A DNA stretch of 64,000 nucleotides from Allium sativum (Eukaryota > Streptophyta > Magnoliopsida > Asparagales > Amaryllidaceae): contig CM060911.1 in assembly GCA_030737875.1 (NCBI GenBank), positions 109,100,625 through 109,164,624 of the forward strand. The letters are read 5' to 3'. Below are positions 36,817 to 49,424 of this stretch, piece after piece; position 1 is the stretch's first letter; every line of letters begins with the position of its first letter. The notes below the pieces were generated by a model. That model did no database searches. It was not told the DNA's origin and saw only the letters and a program-made list of their open reading frames with translations. Made by a program: the position numbers and the translations under genes.

Positions 36817-39800
36817 TGTAACACCCCGGATTTTTGAATAATCGAATTAACTAAATTAAAGAATAAATGTTTAGCATTGTTCTAAGGTTTGCAAGCAAAA
36901 GACTAAGTAGCTCATTTGGTTGGAACATGTGACTTGCATACAAGAGGTACAGAGTTCAATCCCCGCCAACGCCATATTTTTGTTTTAGGGGAATGGTTAA
37001 AAAGCGGCTTAGTGTGAACGCGGTTCAAAAAGTAGTTTAGTGTGAAAATGGTTAATTAGGAAGATAGAAATATATATAGATATATTTATATAAATAAAAT
37101 AAAATTCAACCTAAAATTTAAGGAAAAAAACTCAAAACAGCGGAAGCGGGAAGGCAAAACACCAAACCGACCTATTTTATGGGTCGACCTGAGTCCCGCT
37201 GGGTTGACCCGAGTCCCGCTGGGTCGACCCCAAGGTCGACTCAGGAGGTTTGGAATTGGTCCCGTCGGCCCTAAATGGTCTATGACAAAATTTTATGTTT
37301 TAGGGCTTAGGTGGCGATTTCTGGTTGGTCTGTTGACATCATTACTTGGTTTCTAAGGCCTAGATGGATTCTAGAGTGATCTGACGGCTGTAAATAAATT
37401 CAAAACTCTATAAAAAGACCCATAGACTCAAACCCTTAATCAAAACTAAAACTAAAACTATGGCCGTCATGCTGTCGTCCTGAACCCTAGAGCAGCCGCC
37501 ACCAATTAGAGAGGAAGAACAACAAATCAAATCAGTTCTATTCAACCCTAACAACGAATCTTCTTCAAAGGAAAGCTAATTCAACTTCAGAAATCAGAAT
37601 TCAGAACTCAAGACCTCCTTTGAGTTGTGAGTTCGATAGTTTTAATAAAATAATTAGTAATTTAATCGGATTAAGTTATGATGCGGATTGTATGGATGTG
37701 ATGTGAATTATTGATCACATGTTGTAATTATGTTGTAGAATTGTGTTGAAATCTCTATGACGTTATGTTGTGATGCTATCATTTATGATGTAAAGTTATG
37801 TTGCTATCTTCTATGTTGTAATTTTATATATAACCAAATCATCATGTTTCATATGCTAGTTTGGTGATGTTGATTCATATGATAAATCATATGTATGCAA
37901 GTTTAGATTTTTATTTAAACATGAATCATATACAAGTTGGGTAAAATTATATGTTACCTTACATGGTTATGACATCTAGTTTATGCGAAAATTTGATTAA
38001 AAGTTAGGCTATGACATGTGTGAGTTATATGCTAAATTCTACATCATATTTTACATGTTAGATGCAAGTTTACACCATTGTTATGATGCATAAATCACAT
38101 ATGCAAGTTTATATAAATATATGAGTTTGGGATATGAATCATATTATGCAAGTTTAGGGTTATAGCCTATGCAAGTTTACACCTTTAGATGTAGATCTAT
38201 GACATACATGATTCATGCAAGTTCACACCTTTTGATTTGGATCCATGACATATGTTGTTTATGCAAGTTGTAACTTTGGCCTATGCAAGTTTTAGATGTA
38301 GAACATCATTCACATATGCAAGTTCATCACTATGTTTAGATCTATGTTTTCATTATGTGTATATTGTGATGTTTTCTCTTTGTTCCATAAGTTAGACTAT
38401 TCGAGTCTAACGTATATTTTACGTTAAACGAACAAACGTACAACGTAGGGTAAAGGGGATAATATTAAAAGGTTTAATTGGTATAAATGCCTTAAAGGCA
38501 TAAAATAAGTTGTGGTGAAAATTGGTATGATTTTACATACCATAAATGGATGGACATAATTGAGTCAATTATGGACATCGTTAAATTTGGAATTGATTGA
38601 TAATTTGAATAGGGAAAGTAATTCAAATTGGAGAATGATTAATTAGGAGTAATTAATCGTCTAAGACACGAGGTTTGGCTCTTTTGTGGTGTAAGACTGC
38701 CCAGACCCGCCCGGCAAATCCAGCTGCAACAAAAACCAGTCTAATGTGAGAGGTCTTAGGCATAAATTAAATACGTAACAATTGTAAAGACACGAGGTTA
38801 GGCTCTTTTGTTGTGTAAGACTTCCCGGACCCGCCCGGCAAATCCAGCTGCCACAAATGTCAATCTAATGTGAGAGGTCTTTATGAGGTTACGGTCTTAA
38901 TGAATTAAGAAACACTTAACCAGATAAACATGTAGTGGACATGAGAGGGTTAAGTAGGTGCCTTGGGTGGCATGTGGAATCTAGTGGGTGCCTTGGGTGG
39001 CATTTGGAAATACGATTAGAAACACTTAACCAAAATTGAAACATGCAATTGAAACATGAATAAGAAGTGGGTTAAGTGGGATGTACTAGAGGGGACCAAG
39101 CTTAGGTGGATAGCTTGTGTCAAGTAATGGGGGCCCATTTCAACCAGTAACCTATACGTATCTTTGCGGGCTCGACCCAAGTCGAGGATGGGACACGCAT
39201 ACTGGGATTGATCGTAAGAGGCCAAACCGGGTTAGCGGTGGCAACGCAAGTCCAACGGGTTCATATGCATGTGTGGACCCGGGCTGGTAGGTAAGACGTT
39301 GTTGCATCGTGTAGGTATAAGCTGTGCATTGTTGGTTGTATCGGGTTGCCACTTTGGGGAGTAATACACCCCACTGTGGGGCCAGCACGGGTATCTACGA
39401 GTTAGGGAGCCGATCGCTCAGGGGTAATGGGTGCACCAAGTGGAGATAGGGGCAGGCGGCACCTATGAAGGCAGCTAGAGGTGCACGAAACTACCAATAT
39501 CATTTTTAAGTCTGTAGGCGAGATCAACCTTAGGGTGACTAGTGGTGGTGCAGTATAGAAATTATCATATAGTGTTGGTGTAGCTTGGTAATTATCTTAC
39601 AGTGGGTTAGGTGCGCTTTAACGATATCGTTGTTCATCTTGTTTCCTTATTTACTCTGCCATATTCTATGGTTCATAGCCATTTCCTTATTTTCCAACTT
39701 ATGCCTTAGCCTAGTTACTTTGTTAATTATATTGTTAAAATTATCGCACTCGCCAGACTTTATGTCTGACCCCCTTTGTTTCCTTCTCTTTTCTTCCTTT

Positions 39801-40179
39801 TCCCCCCAGGTGCTCAGATTGGGACTAGCACCAGTGGAGCTTGATCTTGGACTGCTGTTTCTCTGCTTTTAGAAGATTACTTGGATCGCTGAAGTAAAGT
39901 TCAGCTTCTCTTTTATTTATGGCTATTTTGTATTGGGGATTATGTCTTTCAGTTTATGTACTTTTGGTAGTCAAGATGGATATTATGTACTTGACTCTGG
40001 ATTTTGATGATGTAAGCAAACATATGTGTTTTCCACTGCAATGAAATAAAGTTTTAAATCTTTGAGTACTATTTATATCTGTCTTGTTGTTAAGTTTCTG
40101 TTCCATACTTACCTAAAACACTCCATAGAAGTTAATGCATTCACTTTGTGAGTGACATTAATGGACGTGGGGTGTTACA
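36817..40179 (+). repeat. Element D, 3' LTR (3363 bp)
   Basis: It is a near-identical copy of 28848-32205, with the same TATA box (37409-37415), stem-loop pair and AATAAA (40045-40050). It ends GGGGTGTTACA at 40179, followed by GCTTC. Confidence 0.96.
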
Positions 40180-40463
40180 GCTTCTGTTGGATTTGTTTCC
40201 TTTATATAACTCTATTTTATTGTGGTTTGCTTTTTTGGAGCTATTGATTTGATTTTTGGGATTTATTTCAGATGTTTACTGTCTTGCCTATTTTATATCG
40301 TATGTTTTACTATTATATTTTATTCCATGTGTTGTAAGATGTACGATAGATTCAGTGTAGTTTTTAGTTATTTCCTACTTAAATGGCCACCTTACATTGT
40401 GTGGACACTTCAACAACGCATTTATTAAGTTTGCAGTATTGGAAATGTAGGGCGGTCGTTTCG
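40180..40463 (+). repeat. Element E, 5' LTR, second part
   Basis: The stretch resumes the sequence broken by D; the GCTTC at 40180-40184 is the right target-site copy. It ends GGCGGTCGTTTCG, a decayed form of the GGGTCGTTACA end of related LTRs, just before a primer-site relic. Confidence 0.6.
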
Positions 40464-40789
40464 TTTAGTGTCAGAGCCAGGTTGCATTATCTAACCCAGG
40501 GTATGAATCTGGAGTGTATGTATACATATACACGTGAGCGTGTAATTGTAAAAATAATTTGGTTTTCAAAACTATATTATAGTATATCTATAGTACAAGT
40601 AGCATTGCAAGAGCACTAGTCAACTATGATTTTTTTCAAGAAGGCTAATCATTTTTATCCCTGATTAAAGGATGAGTTGCCAACAAGAAGTACTGTAGGG
40701 AATCAGAATTCAGATACCTGAGGAACAAAATGGTTAAGAACCTGCAAACATCGAACCATGTTCAATACCTTCATGAGGAATATGCTACA
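40464..40789 (+). pseudogene. Element E leader and gag start, interrupted by B
   Basis: A primer-site relic TAGTGTCAGAGCC (40466-40478) has two changes from TGGTATCAGAGCC. An open frame beginning at 40758 runs to the B insertion. When one target-site copy is removed, its frame is the same as that of the gag segment at 55122, which supports that B split this gene. CTACA at 40785-40789 is the left target-site copy. Confidence 0.6.
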
Positions 40790-42161
40790 TGTGACGACCC
40801 GAAAATTCCCGCCTTTCAAATCAACCATAAACTACGTAGGTCCGATCCAAACGATAGAAATCCCCGAACTGTTGTGGGACACAACGCATCAGAACAAAAC
40901 ACAAAAGAACATTTCATTGCTATTACAGAAATTTTACATCAGAGTACAAGATTATCAGAGTACAGATAATTGATATACAATGGAAAAATATCATAGAACA
41001 GTAAATTACAATACATCAGAAACATACATATACAACGGAAGACTCGAAATAATCCAGAGTATAGCTCCAGCCATAGTCCAGGATCCTGCTAAATAAAATA
41101 TCTGCAAAACCAAAACTACTGGCTTCCTGTATAGAAAATATAGGCACCCAGGGTTTAGGTGGGAAACAATAAACTCCAGGTCGGTCATGGGACTAGTATG
41201 AGAACCAAAACATTTATTTACTTTATTTTAAAGTTTGGTAAATCACAGGACCATGCTATACAACACGGAACAGGTTTTATCCATATAAATACCAGTTATA
41301 AAAACTCGAATGCTTTTTGAAAAATGAATCTATTATAAGACTAAAGCCCATCACACAATGAAAATGCAAACTGATGATAGAGTTTTACCTTATAATAGCC
41401 AAATATGGTTAATACACGAAATTTCTCTCTTATTGTTACTAGTGCATAGTGTAAAAATTAATTTTGAAAATAAATGTATCAATCTTAGAAGGCATAATAT
41501 CCCATCCTATTATGTCACCATATAGGTTTACAACTGAAAACGCATGGTTCGAATTAGAAGTTGGATTTCAATCAATGACCAAGGAAAAGGTTCTTCCTTA
41601 TCAGATTCAGACCTTCTCTAACAAGATGTCTAGGACTCACACGCAAGCAAACCCTAGATCGACGGAGCCGGCCCACCAATTCACAGTGAGTTAGGTCCAC
41701 TCCTGAATAATACGTTCCTCGGTCTTATCAGACCATCACACTGGTTGGTTTTTTGGCCATCATCAGAGGCACCTTAATCCATCAATCCACATAAGTAAAT
41801 TGCCTAGGATCCATACCATGGCATCACTTTTCATCTAGATAGGAACGTCAGTCCTTACTCTGTGGTCCTTCATCCTGTTTTCATCCATTCCTGGGTTGTG
41901 AGGCTTGCGGAAGTTAAGTTTCAATACAAAGCTAGGCTATATTAGCCATGCTTCGATCATCATCCACAAAGTTGTGCTTTTCAACAAAAGCTTTGAGCAA
42001 TCAATAACTTAGCATGCCACATTGTCAATTCAAACATATGATCAGTTCTTACTAATAATATAACCGTTGAGTTCATATGCTGCAAAGAAGGATGTTAAGC
42101 TAAGAGAATAAATTCTCCGCCACCACAGATATATCATCAATATCAACTAATCGGTTATGTT

Positions 42162-42452
42162 ATGAAGTACAACGTCATACATACATCCATTTATAAATTC
42201 GTTATGGGTCTAAACGAAATCAAAGGTACCTTATTCCTCGCTCTCCAAGGAAGAGAGGCCCTTGCATATCCGGTTGATCTCCAAGTATGTCTGGATGATT
42301 ACCACTTTAAACTTATAATGGTAGGTACCCTAGGCATCAACAATAATCCAAATGATGTGAAAATCTTCGGTCTTCAACCACCATCTTCAATATCTTTGAC
42401 AATCGTCGTATTAGTTATTCAGAATGGGTTGAAACCTGATCTTTCTGAATAA
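42162..42452 (+). other. Open frame in B LTR, antisense to the element
   Basis: A 96-codon open frame related to the one at 1164-1400 in the A LTR. In the other B LTR (about 51849-52166) the region is present but its first part is broken. No known domain is seen. It may be a chance frame within conserved LTR sequence. Confidence 0.2.
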
Positions 42453-45235
42453 CAATCGCATCATTAAAATCAAGTGATATATAAAATATCATAAATCTCA
42501 TTCCAATTCAAAACATTATTTTATTCAAATATCCCTTACATTGGAAGTTACACCCTTAAATCTTATCAAAGATTTACATCATTTAAACTTCTTGTTTACA
42601 TCTTTCCTTGGAAATCATTTCAAAAAATTATATAATCTCTTTTCACAAACTTAACTCAAATTAAGGTTTATAAGCCTTATCGGGATTATCGAGCCTTACA
42701 AAAAGGTAATATCTCATATCATTATCCCATTCCCATCCTATTCATCCCATGGAGCAAAACTGGTGGTGCTCCATATCTAACCCCCTCGTGTTTCGGTAAG
42801 TTTAGTTACCTACTTTCATTCTAAATCTTTGTTGAAAGATTTATTAAAACTCTGTCATAGTTTTAATCTCGTTTCATTCAATCAAATATTTATTTAAATA
42901 TTTATTACAACCCTAATTTGAGAAATCATATTTCCTTTTACTGGGTTAAAGAACATATGCTATCTAAAACATCATTCATGATAAACCCAAAATCAAACTT
43001 CCATTCAATTCCAATTAAATTTGTTAATTGGAAAACTTCACTTTAGAAAACTTCATTAATCTTAATTAAAAGATTTATTCCATAACTTTATTTTCAACTG
43101 GGTTTAAGAACAGTTTATTGAATACGCAATTCACGACAAACCCAACACCACATTTGATATCAAATATAAGGCTTTAAATAGAAATTGTATCGACATATAT
43201 TCGATTTTAAATTTTGAAATCAACAAATACCGTCTAGGGAATAACGATATCTCTATTTTCCAAATTCATAAAAATAGCATCCGTATAATTACGGAATCAA
43301 ATATCGAAATATGTGAAGATTATTTACCTTCAAATCCAATATTCATACATTGGAAAAACTTAACTTGGTTGAATATTTATTAACTTCAGACCGTTTTAAT
43401 CACTTTTGTCAAAATAGCTTACTTTCACAAAATAGCTTTATATTGTCCAAAACTAAATATATTTAGTCTAAATCACTTTTAAATCATTTATTATGATTTA
43501 TCATAATTTTTCCCTATTTTTAATAATTTAAAAATAGCTCAACTAACTAAAAACCAATTTCAGGTTATTAATAGCAATAGCATTGTTTTTATTAAAATTT
43601 GATTTGAATCTTTCTTAAAATCTACCATTGGATTTTAAATCTTCACATATCATTGGAAAACTCTTTTTCATTCTGAACCAAATGATTTTTGTTTTGGGAA
43701 ATTCGACAGTCGGATCTCCCGGTATGTCAATTCAAAGTTAATGGTCGAATTTCGCGAACTACCGCTGCGCGACAAGTCCTATTGAGACCAAATTTGATAT
43801 ATTATTAGAATTAAATCGAAAACCTTCCAAAATAATTTATTAATTTTATAAAACATATATAATTATCTTTGGAAACCACTTTCCAATTATTTCTCTTGAA
43901 AATCAAATAATCCAATATTTAATCATTTTGATATTATTTCAATCATTAAAATAATATTATTTTTCAAAACTTATTGTTTGAAGTCTAAATTTTCCTGACA
44001 TTCGAGTTTTGAAAAGGAACTTTTGTTGAAACCTTTTCTATATACCCTAACCGAACTTCACTTTTACCTGTTACTATATATTCATTTTAAACATAAAACT
44101 TGAACAAGCTATAATTACATGAAAATTACTTCAAATCAATTTATACCAGTTACAAATATCCATCATAATTTTATAAAATTTGTGTCCATCCAAAATTGAA
44201 CATCAAACTCGAACTTTTAATTTTCACTGATTATGTGATTAATAAAATATTCAAACTAGTTCTAAATTGGAATGAGATTTATCCAATCACCATATAATTC
44301 AATTTATATGGATTTCAAAATCATTAACGTCCAATAATAGTTGTTAAAAACTATTAACATCCAATTACCACATCATGGTATATACCATATAAGCCTTAAA
44401 CCATTAACACTTATCTGGGTTTGTCGATCAACAGATTAACTGCAGAATCAATTAATATCCATCATCAATGTTCAACCAATCATCATATAATTTATCGAAT
44501 ATGGTTCTCATCAATATCCATTAACCAGTAATTAGTTAATTACTTTCTAATGACCATTTAATGTTCAATAATTTTCCAATGTTGACACTATTAGTTTTAA
44601 GTGTCATATGCCCAAATAACTACAAGTGTATCACTTAAAAATCATATTTTTATCATGCGAACTTAGCCATTAACAAATTTTAAACATACCAATCACTTCA
44701 TGTAACATTAACATGTCATTCACTCATCAATTTTTCACTAACACATCATTAACTATTTTAACCAAACTAGTTAACTAAAGAGTGAGTGAGGGGTTCTCAC
44801 CAAGGTTTCCAACACCACTACACTTCTCGATAGGAGTTCTCTAACTCTTACTTAACCAAGACTTCACCTTCTCACATCAATTCGCCAACTATTTATAATA
44901 TACACACACACACGTACTTGAATTGAAAGAGTAAAAATAAGATATTTAGGGGTTTTAAGGGGATTGGAGGCTTATTGGGGACACGGTTTGGGGATGTGGG
45001 ATCCACCATGTTACTTGGTTGGAAAAGGATCAGATGAGCGCTGGCCGGACCAAACGTGGGGCTGGTGGGACCAGGCGCGTGGCTGGTGGGTCCCAGGTAG
45101 TTGAGACTTAGGTGTAAATGAATCTTAGGAGTGGAAAGTAGGATTTTAAGTGGATTTTAGGGGTTTTGGAGGTGGGCGGGTCCACGAGGAGGAGGGGGCG
45201 CTGCTGGGGTGGTGCACAGGTGGGGAGGAGGGTGG

Positions 45236-45240
45236 AGAGG
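45236..45240. other. Target site duplication of C, left copy
   Basis: AGAGG is repeated at 48723-48727. The unoccupied equivalent site, with a single AGAGG, is at 54424-54428 in the other LTR of B. Confidence 0.96.
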
Positions 45241-48200
45241 TGTAACACCCTGGATTTTTGAATAATCGAATTAACTAAATTCAAAGAATAATTAATCTCA
45301 GACGTGAGAATTAAGGGAAACGGGTTGCGTCATTAGGTTCATCTCGGAATTCTAGTTGAGATAGAGTCCGAATTCGCGGGAAACTGATACCGGATGAAGG
45401 AGATATGGACGAACGAAGTTAGGCAGAAAAAACAAGGAGAAAAAAATTGCACTGGCGCACTTGGGAAGTGCGCTAGTACTAATATTGCACTGGCGCACCT
45501 GCCAAGTGCGCCCAGGCCGAGCAGCAGGCCTGCACAGCTTTCTGGTGCAGTCTGATCCATATTGTGACTCATTGCTGAGTCCTTTCTGACTCCTTGCTGA
45601 GTCATTAGGGCTGAGGTGTCACCCTATCCTGACTGTGTGGTTTTGATTAACCCTAAGATCATCCGACGGCTATAATTAAATTGAAATTCTATATAAACAT
45701 GGGTAAACTCAAACCCTAAAATCTAATTAAAAGCTAAATCATGGCCGTCATGCTATCATCTTGTAACCTAGAGTAGCCGCCACCAACTAGAGGGAAATCA
45801 AAGCTAATCAATTCAGTTCTATTCAACTCTAATCTAAACAATAACGAATCTACTACAAAGGCGAGCTAAATCAATTTCAGAAATTAGATTTCAGAACGCA
45901 AGACCTTCTTTTTTGTGAGTTCGATTTCTTTAATAAGATAATTAACAGTTTAATTGGATTGAGCTATAATTTGGATTATATGGTTATGTTGTGAATCATT
46001 GACCGTATGTTATTATCTATGTTGTAAATTCTATGATGTTATCATCTATGTTGTAAATTCTATGATGTTATTATCTATGTTGTAAAGCTGTGATGTTATC
46101 ATCTATGTTGTAAATCTATGATTCATAATGATGTTTCATATGCTAGTTTGGTTATGTTGTTGGAACTAATTCATATGTCAAATCATATGTATGTATGTAT
46201 GCAAGTATAGATGTTAATTTAGATCTGAATCATATGCAAGTTAGTGAGTAAGAATTATATATACAACCTTACATATTTCATGACATCTATCTTATGTGTA
46301 AATTGGATCTAAAGTTAGGCTATGATATGTGTGAGTTAGATGCAAGTTTACATCATAGTCTATGTTGTATGAATCACATATGCAAGTATATATATTGGAG
46401 TATGAATCATGTAATGTAAGACTTTGACTATTGCCTATGCATGTTTACACCTTATGATTAGATCTACGACATCCATAGTTTATGCAAGTTTGTAACCATT
46501 GCCTATGCAAGTTTACACCTTATGATTAGATCTATGACATCCATAGTTTATGCAAGTTTGTATCTTTGGCCTATGCAAGTTTTTGGATGAAAAACCTTAT
46601 TCACACATGCAAGTTCACCCCTTATGTCTAGATCTAATTTTTATTCTATGCATGTTGTGATGTTTTCTCTTTATTCCATAAGTTAGACTATTCGAGTCTA
46701 ACGTATATTTTACGTTAAACGAACGTACAACGCGGGGCAATAGGATAATATTAAAAGATTTAATATTGAGAATTGGCATAAATGCCTTAAATGTGATGTT
46801 AATTGGTATAATTTTATATACCATAAATAGATGGACATAATTGAGTCAATTATGGACATAGTTAAATTTGTAATTGATTGGCAATTTGAATAGGGAAATT
46901 AATTCAAATTGGGGATAACTAATTAGGAGTAATTAATCGCCTAAGACCCGAGGTTAGACTCTTTTGTGGTGTAAGACTGCCCGGACCCGCCCGGCAAATC
47001 CAGCTGCCCCAAATGCTAGTCTAATGTGGGAGGTCTTAGGCATAAATTAAATGCGTAACGGTTGTAAAGACACGAGGTTAGGCTTGTTTGTGGTGTAAGA
47101 CTGCCCGAACCTGCCCGGCAAATCCAGCTGCCACAAATGCCAGTCTAATGTGGGAGGTCTTTACAAGGTTACGGTCTTAATGAATTAAGAAACACTTAAC
47201 CATATAAACATGTAGTGGGACATGAGGGGGTCAAGTGGGTGCCTTGGGTGGCATGTGGAATTAAGTGGGTGCCCTGGGTGGCATTCTAAAATACGATTAG
47301 ATCCACTTAACCAAGATTGAAACATGTAAAAGACATGATTAAGAATGAGGTTAAGTGGGGAAAAACCTTAGAGGGGACCAAGCGTAGGTGGAAAGCTTGT
47401 GTCATGCATGTGGGGCCTTTTCAAACCAGTAATCCATTAAGTATCTTTGTAGGCTCGACCCAAGTCGAGGACGGGACACGCGTACTGGATTTGATTGTAA
47501 GAGGTCAAAACGGGTCAGCGGTGGCAACGCAAGTCCAACGGGTTCATATGCGTGTGTGGGCCCAGGCTGGTAGGTAATACGTTGTTGCATCGTGTAGATA
47601 TAAGCCGTGCATTTTTGGTTGTATCAGTTTGCCACTTTGGGGAGTGATACACCCCACTGTGGGGCCAGCATGGGTATCTACGAGTTAGGGAGCCGATCGA
47701 ATGGGGGTAGTGGGTACACCTAGTGTAGATAGGGGCAAACGACACCTATGAAGGTAGCTAGGGGTAAATTTAACTACCATTATCATTATTAAGTTTTGTA
47801 GGCGGGATCAACCTTTAGGGTGACTAGTGGTGGTGCAGTGTAGTAATTATCTTATAGTGACTAGGTGCGCCTTTAATGATATCTTAGTTCGTCTTATTTC
47901 TTCGTTTTGTTTTGTCATACCCAATTGTTCACAGTCATTTCCTTATTTTCCAGCTTATGCCTTAGCCTAGTTATTTTGATAATTATATTGTTAAAGTTAT
48001 CGCACTCGCCAGACTTTATGTCTGACCCCCTTTTCTTTCCACCTCTTTTCTTCCTCCCCCCCCCCCTCAGGTTTGCAAGGAGGGAATACTACAGCTTAGT
48101 GCCGATTTATTTCAGTTGCTTGAAGAGAGTAGATGTATCGCTTGGGACCCTCTCATCTTTATGGCTTTGTTGATGCTCAGTGGGGATTTATGCATTTATG

Positions 48201-48441
48201 TTTTTGCTTCTTTATGTACTTTGAAGTTTTTGAAAAAGACTATTGATCCTGTTGTAATGGCTTTGGAAACTACTTATGTAAACTCGTTTTGAGTTATGAT
48301 GAAATAAAATAAGTTTTATCTTACGCTGTGTTGTTTTATTTATTTATTCTTGTAATTTATCTGTTCTATACAAACAATAACGCTTCATGGACATTGATGC
48401 ATTCCCTTTGTGAGTGACATTAATGGACATGGGGTGTTACA
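45241..48441 (+). repeat. Element C, left LTR (D family, 3201 bp)
   Basis: It starts TGTAACACCCT and ends GGGGTGTTACA. It shares with D the first 45 bp, the TATA region (TATATAAA, 45690-45697), the TGCAAGTTT zone, both stem-loop modules and the last 40 bp. It lacks the tRNA-like segment. Overall it is clearly diverged from D. Confidence 0.93.
46943..47162 (+). repeat. Duplicated stem-loop module in C left LTR
   Basis: Two copies begin AAGACCCGAGG or AAGACACGAGG and end GAGGTCTT, as in D. The GCCCGGACCCGCCCGGC core is intact in the first copy and has two changes in the second. Confidence 0.8.
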
Positions 48442-48443
48442 TT

Positions 48444-48455
48444 TGGTATCAGAGC
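48444..48455 (+). other. Primer-binding site of element C
   Basis: TGGTATCAGAGC lies 2 bp after the left LTR. It is the point where D-like sequence stops and TRIM-like sequence begins. Confidence 0.92.
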
Positions 48456-48541
48456 GAATACCCAGCCGGAATTGTGGCTCCTGTGTGGACCACAGCGCCT
48501 AGGTGAGGTGTTTGTGAGCCAACGGGGACGTTGGGCTCTGT
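48456..48541 (+). other. Interior of element C
   Basis: About 86 bp of non-coding DNA with a hairpin at 48516-48538, GAGCCAACG pairing with CGTTGGGCTC with one bulge. The GGGGACGTTGGGCTCT wording resembles the interior of known plant TRIM/SMART repeats. It does not resemble the D interior. Confidence 0.7.
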
Positions 48542-48553
48542 AGGAGGGGAGAA
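48542..48553 (+). other. Polypurine tract of element C
   Basis: AGGAGGGGAGAA lies directly before the 169-bp LTR. The last 11 bases are identical in D. Confidence 0.88.
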
Positions 48554-48722
48554 TGTAACACCCCTAAGTCCCACATTGTCGAAGCCTGTGTGAAGTGGAT
48601 ACTTATATAGTAGAGTCCATCTCTTACTAAAGCCAAGGCCTTTTGAGGAACAAAACCCCAAACCTATACGGTGGCTAAGTTGGGGACAATATCTTGTGTG
48701 AACGGAGGTGCGGGTTGTTACA
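48554..48722 (+). repeat. Element C, right LTR (TRIM type, 169 bp)
   Basis: It starts TGTAACACCCCTAAGTCCCA and ends GGGTTGTTACA. The AAGTCCCACATTG word near the start is common in plant TRIM/SMART LTRs. It contains TACTTATATAGTAG, a possible TATA region. It has no match to the left LTR beyond the termini. It is followed by AGAGG. Confidence 0.85.
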
Positions 48723-49408
48723 AGAGGTAGCGGCTCAAGTTAGGTGAGGAAGTGGAGTTGGCAGCCATGGCAGATGCTTGACAGAGGAGGAAGACTTAAG
48801 GAAGAAAAGGTGAAAAAGTGAAAAAAAGGAAAGAAAAGGAAGGTGTTTTATAGAAATTGAAAGGCCACGGATTATTGAGGTGGAAGGAGAAGATTAAAGG
48901 TGAGAAAACACAACTTAAAAGCTTGGTTAAGTGACACATCATTTGTTTTTGATGCCTTTTTAAAGAGAGATGCCCTTTTGAGCCTGATTTTTTTATCTTG
49001 CGTCTATCGCTCATGTGATCAAACGGTAAATCCTTTTGATTCGAAATTTTGTATCCTAACATAATTCGTAATTTCGGATCCAATGAAGTAGGTCTCGTCA
49101 AATTTGGAGTTCGTTTGACCATCCATTTTATTTTTTATTGCGTTTTCGCTTAATTTTGACTAGTTGACCCAGTACGTTGTTATCTTTTGCACGCTCACAT
49201 ACTGACTCTAAAAATTATGAAATTTGGAACCTTACAATTTTTCGAAGTTCTGAATCTAATAAAATTGGTTTCGTCTAATTTCGAGATCGTTTGAAAAATG
49301 TTCCTTTTTAAGCTATGGAAATAATTTTAAATCATCGAATTTTTAAAATCAACATAAATCCTTGTAAAATTAATTAAAAAAACTTAGCCAAAAATTTGGG
49401 TCGTTACA
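48723..49408 (-). repeat. Element B, 3' LTR, second segment
   Basis: The LTR resumes after C and matches 54424-55121. On the minus strand it starts TGTAACGACCC at 49408. A TATAAAA (plus 48846-48852) lies about 560 bp inside, followed by a pyrimidine-rich stretch, and is a likely promoter; in the other LTR the same site reads TATAGAA. Confidence 0.9.
48846..48852 (-). promoter_or_regulatory. TATA box of B 3' LTR
   Basis: TATAAAACACC on the minus strand is followed by a CT-rich run typical of plant start sites. C is inserted about 125 bp downstream of it, in the presumed leader. Confidence 0.55.
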
Positions 49409-49424
49409 TTCTCCCCCACTTAAA
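49409..49424 (-). other. Polypurine tract of element B
   Basis: The minus strand reads TTAAGTGGGGGAGAA directly before the LTR start, nearly identical to that of A. A GGACGAAATCC motif precedes it. Confidence 0.88.

Larger units (their letters stand above)
28848..40179 (+). mobile_element. Element D, Ty3/Gypsy chromovirus
   Basis: This is a whole element, 11332 bp, with LTRs of 3358 and 3363 bp, primer site, gag relic, pol, polypurine tract and a perfect 5-bp target duplication. The LTRs differ by about 5 positions in their first 200 bp, so insertion is fairly recent. The gag is largely deleted and pol has four frame breaks, so it is not autonomous. The C-terminal chromodomain and TGTAACACCCC ends fit the Tekay/Del lineage. 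Confidence 0.96.
40790..45240 (-). repeat. Element B, 3' LTR, first segment
   Basis: It begins TGTGACGACCC on the plus strand and matches 50471 onward. It has about 480 bp (roughly 44580-45065) that are missing at the equivalent point of the other LTR (54258). C interrupts it after AGAGG (45236-45240). Compared with A, similar blocks occur, such as AATAAATTCTCCGCC near 42110. Confidence 0.9.
45241..48722 (+). mobile_element. Element C, chimeric element with two unlike LTRs
   Basis: The unit is LTR of 3201 bp, primer site, 98 bp, polypurine tract, LTR of 169 bp. The left LTR belongs to the family of D. The right LTR shares only TGTAACACCC and a terminal GTTACA with it and is of TRIM/SMART type. 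A perfect 5-bp target duplication encloses the whole, and the empty site is seen in the sister LTR of B. This suggests that the chimera integrated as one molecule. Confidence 0.9.
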
